Source: an uncultured Christensenellaceae bacterium (GTDB lineage Bacteria > Bacillota > Clostridia > Christensenellales > Borkfalkiaceae). Taken from it: DNA of 64,000 nucleotides. Positions within the stretch are counted from its first letter, which is position 1; each line of letters starts with the position of its first letter. A program made the translations under genes and the position numbers. Shown here piece by piece: positions 17,306 through 25,980 of this stretch. Location of the stretch: positions 12,738 through 76,737 of the forward strand of contig CAJUNJ010000003.1 in NCBI GenBank assembly GCA_910587825.1, written 5' to 3'. The notes under the pieces are model-generated. The model worked only from the letters and a program-made list of their open reading frames with translations. It was not told where the DNA came from and ran no database searches.

Positions 17306-17746
17306 ATGGAACAAATTAAATCAGACAGCGAAATAATTGCCGAAATATACCGCAACGCACAGCTTGCAATTACGTCCATATCGGATATAATGCCCGAAGT
17401 TGTAGACGGCGGCATACGCGAGGAAATTATGCGCCAACACGAAGAATACGAAAAGGTTTGCAGTCAGGCGGCACAGCTTGCAATGAAGTACGGTCTTGAC
17501 TTAAAGGAACCCAGCCCCATTAAAAAGGCGATGATGTGGAGCGCCATTAAAATGGGTACGGCTTCCGACAATTCAGAACAGAATATCGCACAGATGATGA
17601 TAAGGGGAACTGTAAACGGTATCACTTCGCTTAAAACGTCGCTTACCGACGGACAGAAGGGTATGGACCCCGAAGTTTACAAGCTTTTGAAAGAGCTTAT
17701 AAATCTTGAAGAAGGATTCGAAAAGAAGCTTAAAAGCTTTCTTTGA
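17306..17746 (+). CDS. Small all-helical conserved protein (ferritin-like fold suspected)
   Basis: The 146-aa soluble protein appears wholly helical, with repeated amphipathic stretches, acidic and Met-rich patches (MMWSAIKMG, IAQMMIRGT) and a repeated pattern of Glu spaced for a four-helix bundle. Similar short proteins are widespread in Clostridia, without assigned function. I do not see a clear pair of ExxH iron-site motifs, so metal binding is doubtful. A good AAGGAG lies 7 nt before the ATG. It stands on the opposite strand to the ribosomal genes and is followed by a GC-rich hairpin. Confidence 0.7.
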   Translation: MEQIKSDSEIIAEIYRNAQLAITSISDIMPEVVDGGIREEIMRQHEEYEKVCSQAAQLAMKYGLDLKEPSPIKKAMMWSAIKMGTASDNSEQNIAQMMIRGTVNGITSLKTSLTDGQKGMDPEVYKLLKELINLEEGFEKKLKSFL

Positions 17747-17751
17747 CGGCG

Positions 17752-17777
17752 TGCGCGTCCGCTTTTGCGGGCGCGCA
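17752..17777 (+). terminator. GC-rich hairpin after the helical protein gene
   Basis: An 11-bp stem (TGCGCGTCCGC / GCGGGCGCGCA) with a TTTT loop. There is no T-run, so termination is uncertain. Confidence 0.45.
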
Positions 17778-17819
17778 TTACCGTTTATGCACAAATTAAT
17801 ACAGATAAACCTGTAATTA

Positions 17820-17848
17820 TTGACAAATTATAAAAATTCTGTTAAAAT
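17820..17848 (+). promoter_or_regulatory. Promoter giving a leaderless mRNA
   Basis: TTGACA (17820-17825)-17 nt-TAAAAT (17843-17848). The ATG at 17858 is only 9 nt after the -10 box, so transcription should start at or next to the start codon. No Shine-Dalgarno sequence exists. Confidence 0.8.
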
Positions 17849-17857
17849 AAATCCACT

Positions 17858-19795
17858 ATGAAAAGCAGAATTATAACCGTTTTAATCTGTATTTTTACGT
17901 TTGTCTGCGGCGCGCTGGGGCTTACGGCTTGTAACGGCGGCGGAGACGATAATGAAAATAACGGCGGAAACAACGGCGGCACGGGCGATTTAGTCAAACC
18001 CGAACCGCCGCAAAAACCCGAGCCGCCGCAAGAGGACAAGCCCTTAGAAAAAGTTACATATTCGAGAAACGGCTGGGGAACGACCTGTACTTTGAAGTCG
18101 TTCAACGATAAGACTGCGGAAAGTTTTGAAATTCCCGCCGAGTACAACGGCTGGCAGGTGACTGCGATAGGCGAAAGCGCGTTTAAAGACTGTGCCGAAC
18201 TTAAAAATTTAACCATACCCGAAAGCGTTACGACAATCGCGGACGAGGCGTTTTATTCAAGCGGGCTTACGCAGATTGTTATACCCGAAACGGTTGCTTT
18301 TGTCGGTAAAAACGCATTTACCGAATGCAGAAATCTTACTTCTTTGACCGTCGGCGGGGCCGATACGTCGGTAGGCAGGTTTTATAACTGTCCCGCCCTT
18401 GAAGAAATTACCGCTCCGTCGGAAATAATGCGCGTCTTGCAGGCGGTCTATTCGCCCGACGACAGAGACTGTCTGCCCTGGAACATTAAAAAACTTACGC
18501 TTACTTCGGGTGACGTCCCGGACTATCCGTTTACGGCAAGCGGGGATAATTTGCAGATAGAAGAACTTGTTCTCGGCAAAGACGTCGCATACGTGGGAGA
18601 GAATGCGTTTGCGTTAAACAACGTGCTTGAAAGCGTTGTAATACCCGCAAACGTAAAAAAGATAGGCGCGGGCGCATTCGGCGGATGCGCAAAGCTTTTT
18701 TCGGTAATTTTTGAAGACGGAGTGGAAGAGATAGGCGCGCGTGCTTTCGACGGGTGTAAACAGCTCGGGGAAATAACTTTTCCCGATTCCGTCGTTCGCA
18801 TAGGCGACGGCGCTTTTTCGCATACGGCGTTGAAGAAAGCCGAAATAGGCAAAAACGTTACTTTCGTCGGCACGGCGTTTTCGGGCTGCGAATTGCTTGA
18901 AGAAGTCGTCTGGAACGCCTCGTCCTGCGGTACGTCCGGTTCGCCGTTTGCAGGGTCGTCAACGGACGGAATGACCCTTGAATTAGGTAGGGACGTAAAA
19001 TACGTGCCTGCGCGGCTTATGGAAGGCGCGGTAAATCTTTACGAGGTGAAGTTTGCCGAAAATTCAATCTGCGAAAGCATAGGTTTTAACGCCTTTGCCG
19101 GCTGTCAGAATCTCATCTACGGCATCGAGCTGCCGTCTACCTTAAAAGTTATAGAGGGCGGGGCGTTCCGCGCAAGCGGGCTGGTAGCCGTTACTATACC
19201 GAAAAATGTGACGACTGTCGGGCTTAACGCTTTGGACTGTCCCAAACTTGTAGAAATATGCAATAACTCTGCGCTTGCGATGTCTGACTTCGCGCAAAAC
19301 GTCTATCCCGGCAATACACCGCATTTAAGCAAAGTATATTCCTTCGGCGGATTCGTGTTCTTCTGCGACGAAAGCCAAAGCGCTGTCAATCCCAACTGGT
19401 ACCTTATGGGCGCAGTCGGAAAACCGCATGAAAGCGGAAAACTCGTTTTGCCGTCGGAAGTAAAAACGGCAGATGGGATTCGGTCGGACAATTACCGCAT
19501 ATACGCGGGCGCGTTTTCGGGCAGGCAGGAAAGCAGCTTCATTATAGGCGACTGCGTGACCTCCGTCGGGAAAAACGCTTTCTGCGATTATTTCATTTCC
19601 AATGAAAATATGCGCGACGGCACGGAAAGCGGTACGGGTCTTCCTTTGAGTATACAGTTTAAGGGAACGTCGTCCAAGTGGCGCGGAATCGCTGCGGACG
19701 GCTGGGCAAACTGCTCGTACGGCGGGTTTGAGATAGTCTGTACCGACGCAACGCTTAAAATAAAATTACAGGACGGAGTGGTTAAATACGTTTAA
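17858..19795 (+). CDS. BspA-type LRR_5 surface lipoprotein
   Basis: An exported lipoprotein of 645 aa. The signal peptide ends in the lipobox LTAC at about residue 25. A Gly/Asn/Asp then Pro/Glu/Lys linker follows (about 26-65), then a run of BspA/TpLRR repeats of about 22-25 residues with the usual cores (IGESAFKDCAELKNLTIPESV, IGARAFDGCKQLGEITFPDSV). Such proteins commonly act as adhesins or binding scaffolds, and no enzyme motif is seen. It has no ribosome site and appears to be translated from a leaderless mRNA. It is a paralogue of the gene at 24344. Confidence 0.88.
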   Translation: MKSRIITVLICIFTFVCGALGLTACNGGGDDNENNGGNNGGTGDLVKPEPPQKPEPPQEDKPLEKVTYSRNGWGTTCTLKSFNDKTAESFEIPAEYNGWQVTAIGESAFKDCAELKNLTIPESVTTIADEAFYSSGLTQIVIPETVAFVGKNAFTECRNLTSLTVGGADTSVGRFYNCPALEEITAPSEIMRVLQAVYSPDDRDCLPWNIKKLTLTSGDVPDYPFTASGDNLQIEELVLGKDVAYVGENAFALNNVLESVVIPANVKKIGAGAFGGCAKLFSVIFEDGVEEIGARAFDGCKQLGEITFPDSVVRIGDGAFSHTALKKAEIGKNVTFVGTAFSGCELLEEVVWNASSCGTSGSPFAGSSTDGMTLELGRDVKYVPARLMEGAVNLYEVKFAENSICESIGFNAFAGCQNLIYGIELPSTLKVIEGGAFRASGLVAVTIPKNVTTVGLNALDCPKLVEICNNSALAMSDFAQNVYPGNTPHLSKVYSFGGFVFFCDESQSAVNPNWYLMGAVGKPHESGKLVLPSEVKTADGIRSDNYRIYAGAFSGRQESSFIIGDCVTSVGKNAFCDYFISNENMRDGTESGTGLPLSIQFKGTSSKWRGIAADGWANCSYGGFEIVCTDATLKIKLQDGVVKYV

Positions 19796-19829
19796 CCGTT
19801 TAACTGTACTAAATAAATATGATAGACGA

Positions 19830-19855
19830 GCGCCCGCGGCTAACACCGCGGGCGC
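19830..19855. terminator. Hairpin between the LRR lipoprotein gene and rng
   Basis: A perfect 10-bp stem GCGCCCGCGG / CCGCGGGCGC lies between converging genes. The downstream T-run (AATTTTTAAA) on the plus side is weak. Confidence 0.65.
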
Positions 19856-19863
19856 GTGAATTT

Positions 19864-21345
19864 TTAAAGTATTTTAACCGCGTTGTGCGGAATTTCGCCT
19901 GTGTTGCAGTAAAGCTGTTCGTCGTGGAATGAGCGGTGGGGAACCGAATAGAGTTCGGCTTCGGGCAAAAGCTTTTTAAGTTCTTCTTTCAGCTCCTTCC
20001 AGCCTTCGAGTTCGGCGTGGAGGGCGGCGCTCATATCGGCGCGCAGTTTTCTTGCCCCGTCGGCATACAGGGACATAAGCCGCGCTCTCAGTTCCATAAG
20101 TATATATCTCGGCGATTTGATTTTTCCGCCCCTGCAATTCCTGCACGGCACGGTCATCAGCGAAAGAGAATCTGACGCGGTGCGCTTGCGCGTAAATTCG
20201 ACAAGTCCGAATTCCGACATAGGCGCGACCGAACATTTGGAGCCGTCCTTTTTAAGTGCGCGTTCAAGCTCCTGCACAATGGACTTATTGTGCGCCGCCG
20301 CCGTCATATCAATGAAGTCGACGACGACTATTCCGCCGATATTTCTCAGCTTAACCTGTCTTGCTATTTCGCGCGCGGCAAGCACGTTGGTATAGTACAC
20401 CGTCTGTTCGAGATTGTATTCGCCCGTGAATTTGCCCGTGTTTACGTCTATTACCGTAAGCGCTTCCGTGCTTTCTATTATTAGATATCCGCCGTTGTCA
20501 AGGTTGACCCGCGGGGAAGTTATTTCGTCAATCTGGCTTGAAAGCCCGTTTTCTTCAAGCATATCCCTCGGCGAATCGTGCAGTAAGACGGGTCTGCGGT
20601 GAGCGGGGGGATACAGTTCGATTAGCCTGCTTACGGTATCTTTAAGTTTTGGCGAACCCACGTATATTTTTTCTACGTCGTAGATAAGCGTGTCGCGCAT
20701 AACGCGCATACACAGTTCGAGGTCGGTGTACAGCAGGTCGCCGACTTTTGCGCTTTCAAACGCTTTGACTATTCCCGTATACATATTGCGCAGGTATCCG
20801 AGTTCGAGTTCGAGCTTGTTCCGCTTTGCGTAAGGCGCGGCGGTTCTGAAAATCAACCCCTCGTTTTGGCTTTTAAGTCTGCCTGCCGAATATATAAGGT
20901 TCTTTCTCAGCTCTTCGTCGGCGATTTTGCGCGACACTCCCACGAAAGGGGTTAAGGGCATATATATCAGAAAATTGCCTACGAAAGAGGGGTGGGCGGT
21001 AACTTTCGCTCCCTTTTTGCCGACGGGGGGCTTTACTACCTGAACTATTATTTCGTCGCCTTCTTTAAGCTCCGGCATTTCGGTCTGACCGTTTTCACCG
21101 TCGTACTTGCCCGCGTCGGGGAAAATATCGTCGGCGGAAAGGTAGCAGTTGCGTTCCAATCCGCAGTTCACGAAAGCCGCGCGCATACCTTGCAGAACAG
21201 TTTCCACCCTGCCCTTGTATATGTTGCCTATAATCGAAGCGCGTTCGCTCTTTTCGAAGTTAAATTCGGTTACTTTTCCGTTTTCGGTTATTACGGAAAA
21301 CGAATAGCCGCAGTAACTGTCAAAGTATAACGTTTTTTTCGCCAT
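19864..21345 (-). CDS. rng: Ribonuclease G/E family protein
   Basis: A single-strand-specific endoribonuclease for RNA processing and decay. The 493-aa protein has an S1 domain near residues 38-115 (IIGNIYKGRVETVLQGMRAAFVNCG, in parts), the RNase H/DNase I-like catalytic core with VIDVNTGKFTG and VVDFIDM (catalytic Asp residues), and the zinc-link cysteines in CRNCRGG. The C-terminal scaffold of E. coli RNase E is missing, so it is the short RNase G form. GGAG precedes the ATG. It follows the DUF2344 gene by 12 nt in the same unit. Confidence 0.92.
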   Translation of the reverse strand: MAKKTLYFDSYCGYSFSVITENGKVTEFNFEKSERASIIGNIYKGRVETVLQGMRAAFVNCGLERNCYLSADDIFPDAGKYDGENGQTEMPELKEGDEIIVQVVKPPVGKKGAKVTAHPSFVGNFLIYMPLTPFVGVSRKIADEELRKNLIYSAGRLKSQNEGLIFRTAAPYAKRNKLELELGYLRNMYTGIVKAFESAKVGDLLYTDLELCMRVMRDTLIYDVEKIYVGSPKLKDTVSRLIELYPPAHRRPVLLHDSPRDMLEENGLSSQIDEITSPRVNLDNGGYLIIESTEALTVIDVNTGKFTGEYNLEQTVYYTNVLAAREIARQVKLRNIGGIVVVDFIDMTAAAHNKSIVQELERALKKDGSKCSVAPMSEFGLVEFTRKRTASDSLSLMTVPCRNCRGGKIKSPRYILMELRARLMSLYADGARKLRADMSAALHAELEGWKELKEELKKLLPEAELYSVPHRSFHDEQLYCNTGEIPHNAVKIL

Positions 21346-21357
21346 AGTCTGTCTCCG

Positions 21358-21945
21358 TCAGAATGTGTATTTTCCGTTTGAAGCTACCTTTGTAATATTT
21401 ACGGCGTTTCCGCCGTACTTTTCCGCAAGTATTTTGCAGAACAGGTCGGGGCGCAAATTGTTTTCTCCGCAACCGAGCGTGAAGTTAAGACCGCCGTTAT
21501 TAAATTCAAGCGAGTATATTCTCGGCCGTATGTCTACCCGTCTTCCTCGCATATCGGTGACGGTAATTTCTTTCTGCGCAAGGTATTCTTCCGCGTCAAA
21601 CTTTGCAATACCTTCGGCGAAGTAGCCGCAGCTTTCAACCGTAAAGGCATAGTTGGGGTTAAAGTCGAAAATTCTGTAAGCCGTACACTTTATTCCCGCA
21701 GGAGAACAGGCATTGAACTTTTCTGCAAAATTTACGTCCGCACAATCGGCGGAACCGAACTCTGCCGTCGACTTTATTCCCAGCCCCAACGGGTTATTCA
21801 AATAAATTTTGGGGTGGGGGTGAAAGCCTTCGCTTGCGTTGACTTGTATGCCCGCCCGCCGCAAAGTGCGGGTTATATGCCTCAACAGGTCAAGGTGCGA
21901 CAGATACTCCGCGCCGTCGGTTTTGGTGTATTTAAATGCAATCAT
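21358..21945 (-). CDS. DUF2344 / TIGR03936 radical-SAM-linked protein
   Basis: The 195-aa protein starts with the family pattern FKYTKTDGAEYLSHLDLLR and continues RAGIQVNASEGFHPHPKI, typical of the partner of TIGR03960 radical-SAM enzymes. The molecular role is not established; it may bind an RNA or nucleotide substrate. It overlaps the upstream radical-SAM gene by 4 nt and is followed by rng, a gene order that is well conserved in Firmicutes. Confidence 0.88.
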   Translation of the reverse strand: MIAFKYTKTDGAEYLSHLDLLRHITRTLRRAGIQVNASEGFHPHPKIYLNNPLGLGIKSTAEFGSADCADVNFAEKFNACSPAGIKCTAYRIFDFNPNYAFTVESCGYFAEGIAKFDAEEYLAQKEITVTDMRGRRVDIRPRIYSLEFNNGGLNFTLGCGENNLRPDLFCKILAEKYGGNAVNITKVASNGKYTF

Positions 21946-23696
21946 AACTTTTCACCTGCGCCCGCGGCGGGGCATTTGTCTTGCAGTCCGCAACCCTTGC
22001 AGGAAGACATACAGCTTCCCGTGACTTTGCCCGCATAGGCTTTGCGCCGTTCGGACAGAAAAAATTTTTTGGTGACGCCTATATCTATGTAGTCCCAGGG
22101 CAAAACTTCGTCTTCGCCGAACGCGCGTGTGTATTCGTCGGGGGATATGCCCGCGTCGTCAAAGGCTTTAAGCCAGCCGTCTTTGTTTAAATCCTTCGTC
22201 CAGCCGTCGAAAATACAGCCGTTTTCATAGGCGAGTTTTATTACTTTTGCAAGCCGTCTGTCGCCGCGCGCAAGCACGGCTTCTAACCTTGCTGTAAATC
22301 CGTCGCTCCAACTAAGCGTAATTCCCGTTCCCCGCAGGCTGTCTATTACGACCTGCTGTTTGGCTTTCGCCTCCTCCGCAGTCACCTGCTTTTCCCACTG
22401 GAACGGGGTAAAGGGTTTGGGAATAAATGTTGAAAGGGATACCGAAATTCTCAGCGGTTTAGTGCGTTTTTTTTGTCTGTAACGCTCTTTTATGTGCGCA
22501 CATATTTCGGCAATGCCCCGCAAATCTTCGTCCGTCTCGGTCGGCAGACCCAACATAAAATACAACTTAACCGCGCTGTATCCCGCGTCGAACGCGCTTT
22601 CGGCGGCGTTTAATATCTCTTCTTCGGTTATGTCCTTGTTGATTACGTCGCGCAGCCGCTGGCTTCCCGCTTCGGGTGCGAAGGTAAGCGAAGTCTTGCG
22701 CGCGTCCTGCGCGAAGTCGCCGTCGAAGCTGTCCGCCCTGAGCGAGGGGAGGGCAAGCGTAACGTCCTTCGGCAGGTTGGTTTTAAGTTCTTTAATAAGT
22801 TCTCGCAAATGGGGATAGTCGCCCGTAGAAAGCGAATTCAGACTGACTTCTTCATAACCCGTGTTTGCTATAAGCGCGCAGGCCTGCCGCGTCAAAGTTT
22901 TTACGCTTCTTCGGCGTACGGGGCGGTATATAAACCCTGCCTGACAGAATCTGCAACCGCGGTAACAGCCGCGCATTACTTCTATAACCACTCTGTCGTG
23001 TACGCTTTCGCAGTTCGGTACCGCTATGCGTTCGGGAAAAACCGCACCGTCAAGGTCGGCAATTACCGCCCGCTTTACTTTATTGCCGAGCGCGGGCACA
23101 TACACGCCGTCTATTCTTGTTATTTCCTTAAAAAATTCTTCCGTCGCTCCGCCGTGTTTCAAATACGCTTGGGCAACGTCGGCGTCCGCGCTTTCGCCGT
23201 CGCCTATGAATATTATATCGGCGAAGTCGGCAAGCGGCTCGGGATTGACTGTACAGGGGCCGCCCAAAGCAATAAGCGGGTAGTTCCCGCCCGCACGCTC
23301 TCTGCGGGTCAACGGTATCCCAGCAAGGTCAAGCATATACAGAACATTGGTGTAGGACAGTTCGAACTGCATTGAAAAGCCAAGCATATCAAATTCATTT
23401 AACGGCTTTTTAAGTTCCGAAGAATAGAGCGGTACGCCAAGTTTCTTTATGCCCCGACCGAAGTCCCTGTACGGCGCAAAGCAGTAGTCTGCGCAATAGC
23501 CCCTTTTAAGAAAACTTTCGGCAACTATTTTTATTCCGAGATTGCTCATACCCACTTCGTACAGGTCGGGGAAGCAAATACAGAAATTAAACGCGCTTTC
23601 GCGCACGTCGGGCGCGCCGAACTCTCCGCCCGTATAGCGGGAAGGCTTTTCTACATCGAGCAACAGCCCGCGTAATCCGTCAATGTTTATATTCAT
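21942..23696 (-). CDS. TIGR03960 family B12-binding-like radical SAM protein
   Basis: I start at the ATG at 23696 (584 aa, beginning MNINIDGLRG) rather than a 12-codon longer form, because a -10 box fills the upstream stretch. The N-terminal half resembles a cobalamin-binding domain. The radical-SAM cluster motif CYRGCRFC has Cys at 244, 248 and 251, followed by the TIM-barrel segments (SLNSLSTGDY, SLTFAPEAGSQRLR). A second Cys group (CMSSCKGCGLQDKC) lies near the C-terminus. The substrate is unknown; RNA or ribosome modification is often suggested because of its neighbours. It is the first gene of its unit and appears leaderless. Confidence 0.9.
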   Translation of the reverse strand: MNINIDGLRGLLLDVEKPSRYTGGEFGAPDVRESAFNFCICFPDLYEVGMSNLGIKIVAESFLKRGYCADYCFAPYRDFGRGIKKLGVPLYSSELKKPLNEFDMLGFSMQFELSYTNVLYMLDLAGIPLTRRERAGGNYPLIALGGPCTVNPEPLADFADIIFIGDGESADADVAQAYLKHGGATEEFFKEITRIDGVYVPALGNKVKRAVIADLDGAVFPERIAVPNCESVHDRVVIEVMRGCYRGCRFCQAGFIYRPVRRRSVKTLTRQACALIANTGYEEVSLNSLSTGDYPHLRELIKELKTNLPKDVTLALPSLRADSFDGDFAQDARKTSLTFAPEAGSQRLRDVINKDITEEEILNAAESAFDAGYSAVKLYFMLGLPTETDEDLRGIAEICAHIKERYRQKKRTKPLRISVSLSTFIPKPFTPFQWEKQVTAEEAKAKQQVVIDSLRGTGITLSWSDGFTARLEAVLARGDRRLAKVIKLAYENGCIFDGWTKDLNKDGWLKAFDDAGISPDEYTRAFGEDEVLPWDYIDIGVTKKFFLSERRKAYAGKVTGSCMSSCKGCGLQDKCPAAGAGEKL

Positions 23697-23703
23697 AACC
23701 ACA

Positions 23704-23732
23704 ATTATATAATACCGACGAAATTTAATCAA
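23704..23732 (-). promoter_or_regulatory. Promoter giving a leaderless mRNA (minus strand)
   Basis: Minus strand TTGATT (23727-23732)-17 nt-TATAAT (23704-23709). The ATG at 23696 begins 7 nt after the -10, with no ribosome site between. Confidence 0.72.
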
Positions 23733-23761
23733 TAAAAAATAAGTATAAACGTAAGGTTTAA

Positions 23762-23790
23762 TTGACTTTGAAAGGGTTTATATTTATAAT
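23762..23790 (+). promoter_or_regulatory. Promoter of the SecB-like gene
   Basis: TTGACT (23762-23767)-17 nt-TATAAT (23785-23790). A short leader with AGGAGT precedes the ATG at 23814, in contrast to the divergent leaderless gene. Confidence 0.8.
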
Positions 23791-23813
23791 AGAACCATAT
23801 AGGAGTACAATTT

Positions 23814-24245
23814 ATGAAAATCGATTTTAAAGGCGTAACCGCGGAAGAACTTTCTTTCAAGCTTAACCGCGTAAGAATCAATCCCGGCGACAAGCTGGAT
23901 ATCAGACCCCAGTTTTCCCGTCAGGTAAGAAAGGTTACGGGCAACGACAAATTAAACTTTATCGCGCTTTCGATAAAGATTGAATCTACCGAAGCCGAAC
24001 CCAAACCCTTCGATATAAACGCGACTATCGTCGGCACGTTCGAAGTGGAACTCAGCAATCCCAACGAAGAGCGCAACTTCGTCATAGAAGGCACAAAGCT
24101 TATCTATCCTTATCTGCGGTCGGCGGTTACAAACCTCACGGCAAACGCATATATCGCGCCTTTGAATCTGCCCGTCATAAGCGGACCCATCTTCCCCGAG
24201 GACAGGGACGTTTACGCATTCTCGGTAGACAGCAACCTGAACTGA
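23814..24245 (+). CDS. SecB-like export chaperone family protein
   Basis: The 143-aa protein has the length of SecB (about 150 aa). It shows an N-terminal beta region (FKLNRVRINPGDKLDIRP), the strand GTFEVELSNP, and the SecB-type helical signature YPYLRSAVTNLTANAYIAPLNLPVI near residues 100-128 (compare FPY-R---...FP-LNL-P-NF in SecB). Classical SecB is proteobacterial; scattered SecB-like chaperones occur elsewhere, some with toxin-antitoxin pairs. No toxin gene is adjacent here. The neighbouring genes make exported proteins, so a role in export or folding is possible. It is preceded by its own promoter and AGGAGT. Confidence 0.6.
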   Translation: MKIDFKGVTAEELSFKLNRVRINPGDKLDIRPQFSRQVRKVTGNDKLNFIALSIKIESTEAEPKPFDINATIVGTFEVELSNPNEERNFVIEGTKLIYPYLRSAVTNLTANAYIAPLNLPVISGPIFPEDRDVYAFSVDSNLN

Positions 24246-24260
24246 ATTCAAATTTATTTC

Positions 24261-24288
24261 CGCCGTCGCGCTTTGTGCCGACGGCGGT
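24261..24288 (+). terminator. Hairpin after the SecB-like gene
   Basis: CCGCCGTCG pairs with CGACGGCGG around a 10-nt loop. There is no T-run, so termination is uncertain. Confidence 0.45.
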
Positions 24289-24305
24289 ATTCGTATGCGC
24301 TCCGC

Positions 24306-24334
24306 TTGACATAATTATTTTATGGGCGTATAAT
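24306..24334 (+). promoter_or_regulatory. Promoter giving a leaderless mRNA
   Basis: Perfect TTGACA (24306-24311)-17 nt-TATAAT (24329-24334). The ATG at 24344 starts 9 nt after the -10, the same spacing as for the LRR lipoprotein at 17858. Confidence 0.85.
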
Positions 24335-24343
24335 TTAACCGAT

Positions 24344-25666
24344 ATGAGAAAGAGAAAATTTATTTGCGCATTGCTTGTCCTGTCTTTTATGCCGTTTGCG
24401 CTGTCCGCGTGCAATAACGGCGGAGATGAGGATAAGTTCATATTTTCCGAAATAACCGAAAACGGGCAGGTAACGGGTTATGCGGTGGACGGCTTTAAAG
24501 GCGACGGGGCGGCAGACGCCGTTATCCCTGCGGAGCATAACGGAAAACCCGTCACAGCGATAAAGAAAAACGCATTCAGGGGTACGTCGATAGAGAGCGT
24601 TACTTTTCCCGAAAGCATAACTTACGTTGGCGTTAACGCGTTCGGCAGATGCGAAAAACTTTCAAGAGTGGACGTTGCCGACGCGGACTTGTGGTGCGGA
24701 ATAACATTTGGCAACGTTGCGGCTAATCCGCTTTACTTTGCAACAAAGTTTTATTCTGGCGGCAAGGAAATTACTTCCGTTAAAATTCCCGATACCGTAT
24801 CCAAGGTCGGAGACTTTGCTTTTTACGGATACGAAAAACTCGAAAGCGTCGAAATAGGCTCCGGCGTGACGCTGATAGGCGAAAGCGCGTTTGACGGCTG
24901 TGCTTCGCTGAAAAGCGTTACGGGCGGAGAAAATGCTGTTTCCGTAGGAGAGCTTGCGTTTTCGGGATGCGTAAATCTGCAAACGGCGGATATAGGCAAC
25001 AAGGTCGAAAGCATAGGGGATTACGCGTTCAACGGCTGTTCTTCGCTTAAACGGGCGGTTATACCTTCAAGCGTCAAAAGCATAGGCGAATGCGCTTTTA
25101 CCGACTGCTCTTCGCTTGAAAGTCTGACGTTGAACGAAGGACTTGAAAGCATAGGAGATTGCGCTTTCGGCGGATGCACAAGTCTTACCCGCTTTGATAT
25201 GCCTTCCACCGTAAATGAAATCGGCTGGGGAATGCTTATGTTCGGCGGAGGCGGCGCGGGCTTCGGCGGTGAGAAAGACCCGTCCAACAATATAAGCGAA
25301 GTTACCATTTCCGACGGTATCACGCTTATACCCGACTATGCGTTTAACAGCTGCAACATTACTGCGCTTACGATAGGTTCTTCGGTTGAAGAGATAGGCT
25401 ATTCGGCGTTTTACGGCTGTTCTGTTCTTAAAGACGTCATTATGCCCGTAAGCGTGAAGAAAGTGACAAGCTATGCCTTTTACAAATGCTCTTCGCTTGA
25501 AAAAGTTTTCTATTGCGGAAATGAAGAAGAGTGGGGCAATATAAAGATAGGCAGGAACGGCAACGATATTTCGTCTGCGGAAATATATTTTTATTCGGAA
25601 GCAGAACCGCAAGCCGAAGGAAGTTTCTGGCGTTACGTCGGCGGTAAACCCGAAATTTGGCAATGA
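24344..25666 (+). CDS. BspA-type LRR_5 surface lipoprotein
   Basis: I start at the ATG at 24344 (440 aa); the longer frame from 24275 would include the promoter. The signal peptide ends in lipobox LSAC at about residue 22. From about residue 60, BspA-type repeats with cores such as IGESAFDGCASLKSV and IGDYAFNGCSSLKRAVIPSSV run almost to the end. No catalytic motif is seen. It probably presents a binding surface outside the cell. It is a shorter relative of the 17858 protein, without the Pro/Glu linker, and is also leaderless. Confidence 0.88.
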   Translation: MRKRKFICALLVLSFMPFALSACNNGGDEDKFIFSEITENGQVTGYAVDGFKGDGAADAVIPAEHNGKPVTAIKKNAFRGTSIESVTFPESITYVGVNAFGRCEKLSRVDVADADLWCGITFGNVAANPLYFATKFYSGGKEITSVKIPDTVSKVGDFAFYGYEKLESVEIGSGVTLIGESAFDGCASLKSVTGGENAVSVGELAFSGCVNLQTADIGNKVESIGDYAFNGCSSLKRAVIPSSVKSIGECAFTDCSSLESLTLNEGLESIGDCAFGGCTSLTRFDMPSTVNEIGWGMLMFGGGGAGFGGEKDPSNNISEVTISDGITLIPDYAFNSCNITALTIGSSVEEIGYSAFYGCSVLKDVIMPVSVKKVTSYAFYKCSSLEKVFYCGNEEEWGNIKIGRNGNDISSAEIYFYSEAEPQAEGSFWRYVGGKPEIWQ

Positions 25667-25702
25667 CGGCTAAAAAAATTATCCGAAAATTTATAAAAAC
25701 GA

Positions 25703-25767
25703 TTGACACGATATTATTTATGTGTTAAACTTCCATTACACCCGAATTTGGGGGTGTAATTTTTTTG
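25703..25767 (+). promoter_or_regulatory. rpmG-operon promoter overlapping the terminator of the LRR gene
   Basis: TTGACA (25703-25708)-17 nt-TAAACT (25726-25731). Immediately after it ATTACACCC (25735-25743) pairs with GGGTGTAAT (25752-25760) and is followed by a T-run to 25767, a classical terminator. RNA from upstream should stop here. RNA started at about 25738 lacks the left arm and escapes. Confidence 0.7.
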
Positions 25768-25783
25768 TACGGAGTTTTCCAAA

Positions 25784-25945
25784 ATGAAAGCATCAACAAG
25801 GGCTAAAATAACCTTCGAATGTACCGAATGCAAGCGCAGAAATTACGACAGCTACAAGAATAAGCGTAACGACCCCGACAGGCTTACCATTTCCAAATAC
25901 TGCCCGTTCTGCAAAAAACATACCGAACACAAAGAAACGAAATAA
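25784..25945 (+). CDS. rpmG: 50S ribosomal protein L33 (zinc-binding form)
   Basis: A 53-aa gene with the sequence pattern TRAKITFECTECKRRNY...ISKYCPFCKKHTEHKETK. Two CxxC pairs make it the zinc-containing (C+) type of L33. An ACGGAG site lies upstream of the ATG. It heads the conserved order rpmG-secE-nusG-rplK-rplA-rplJ-rplL; the tRNA-Trp gene often found after rpmG is not present. Confidence 0.95.
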   Translation: MKASTRAKITFECTECKRRNYDSYKNKRNDPDRLTISKYCPFCKKHTEHKETK

Positions 25946-25980
25946 GTTTTATTTCCGCATTAGTGCGTTAAGGAGTTATT

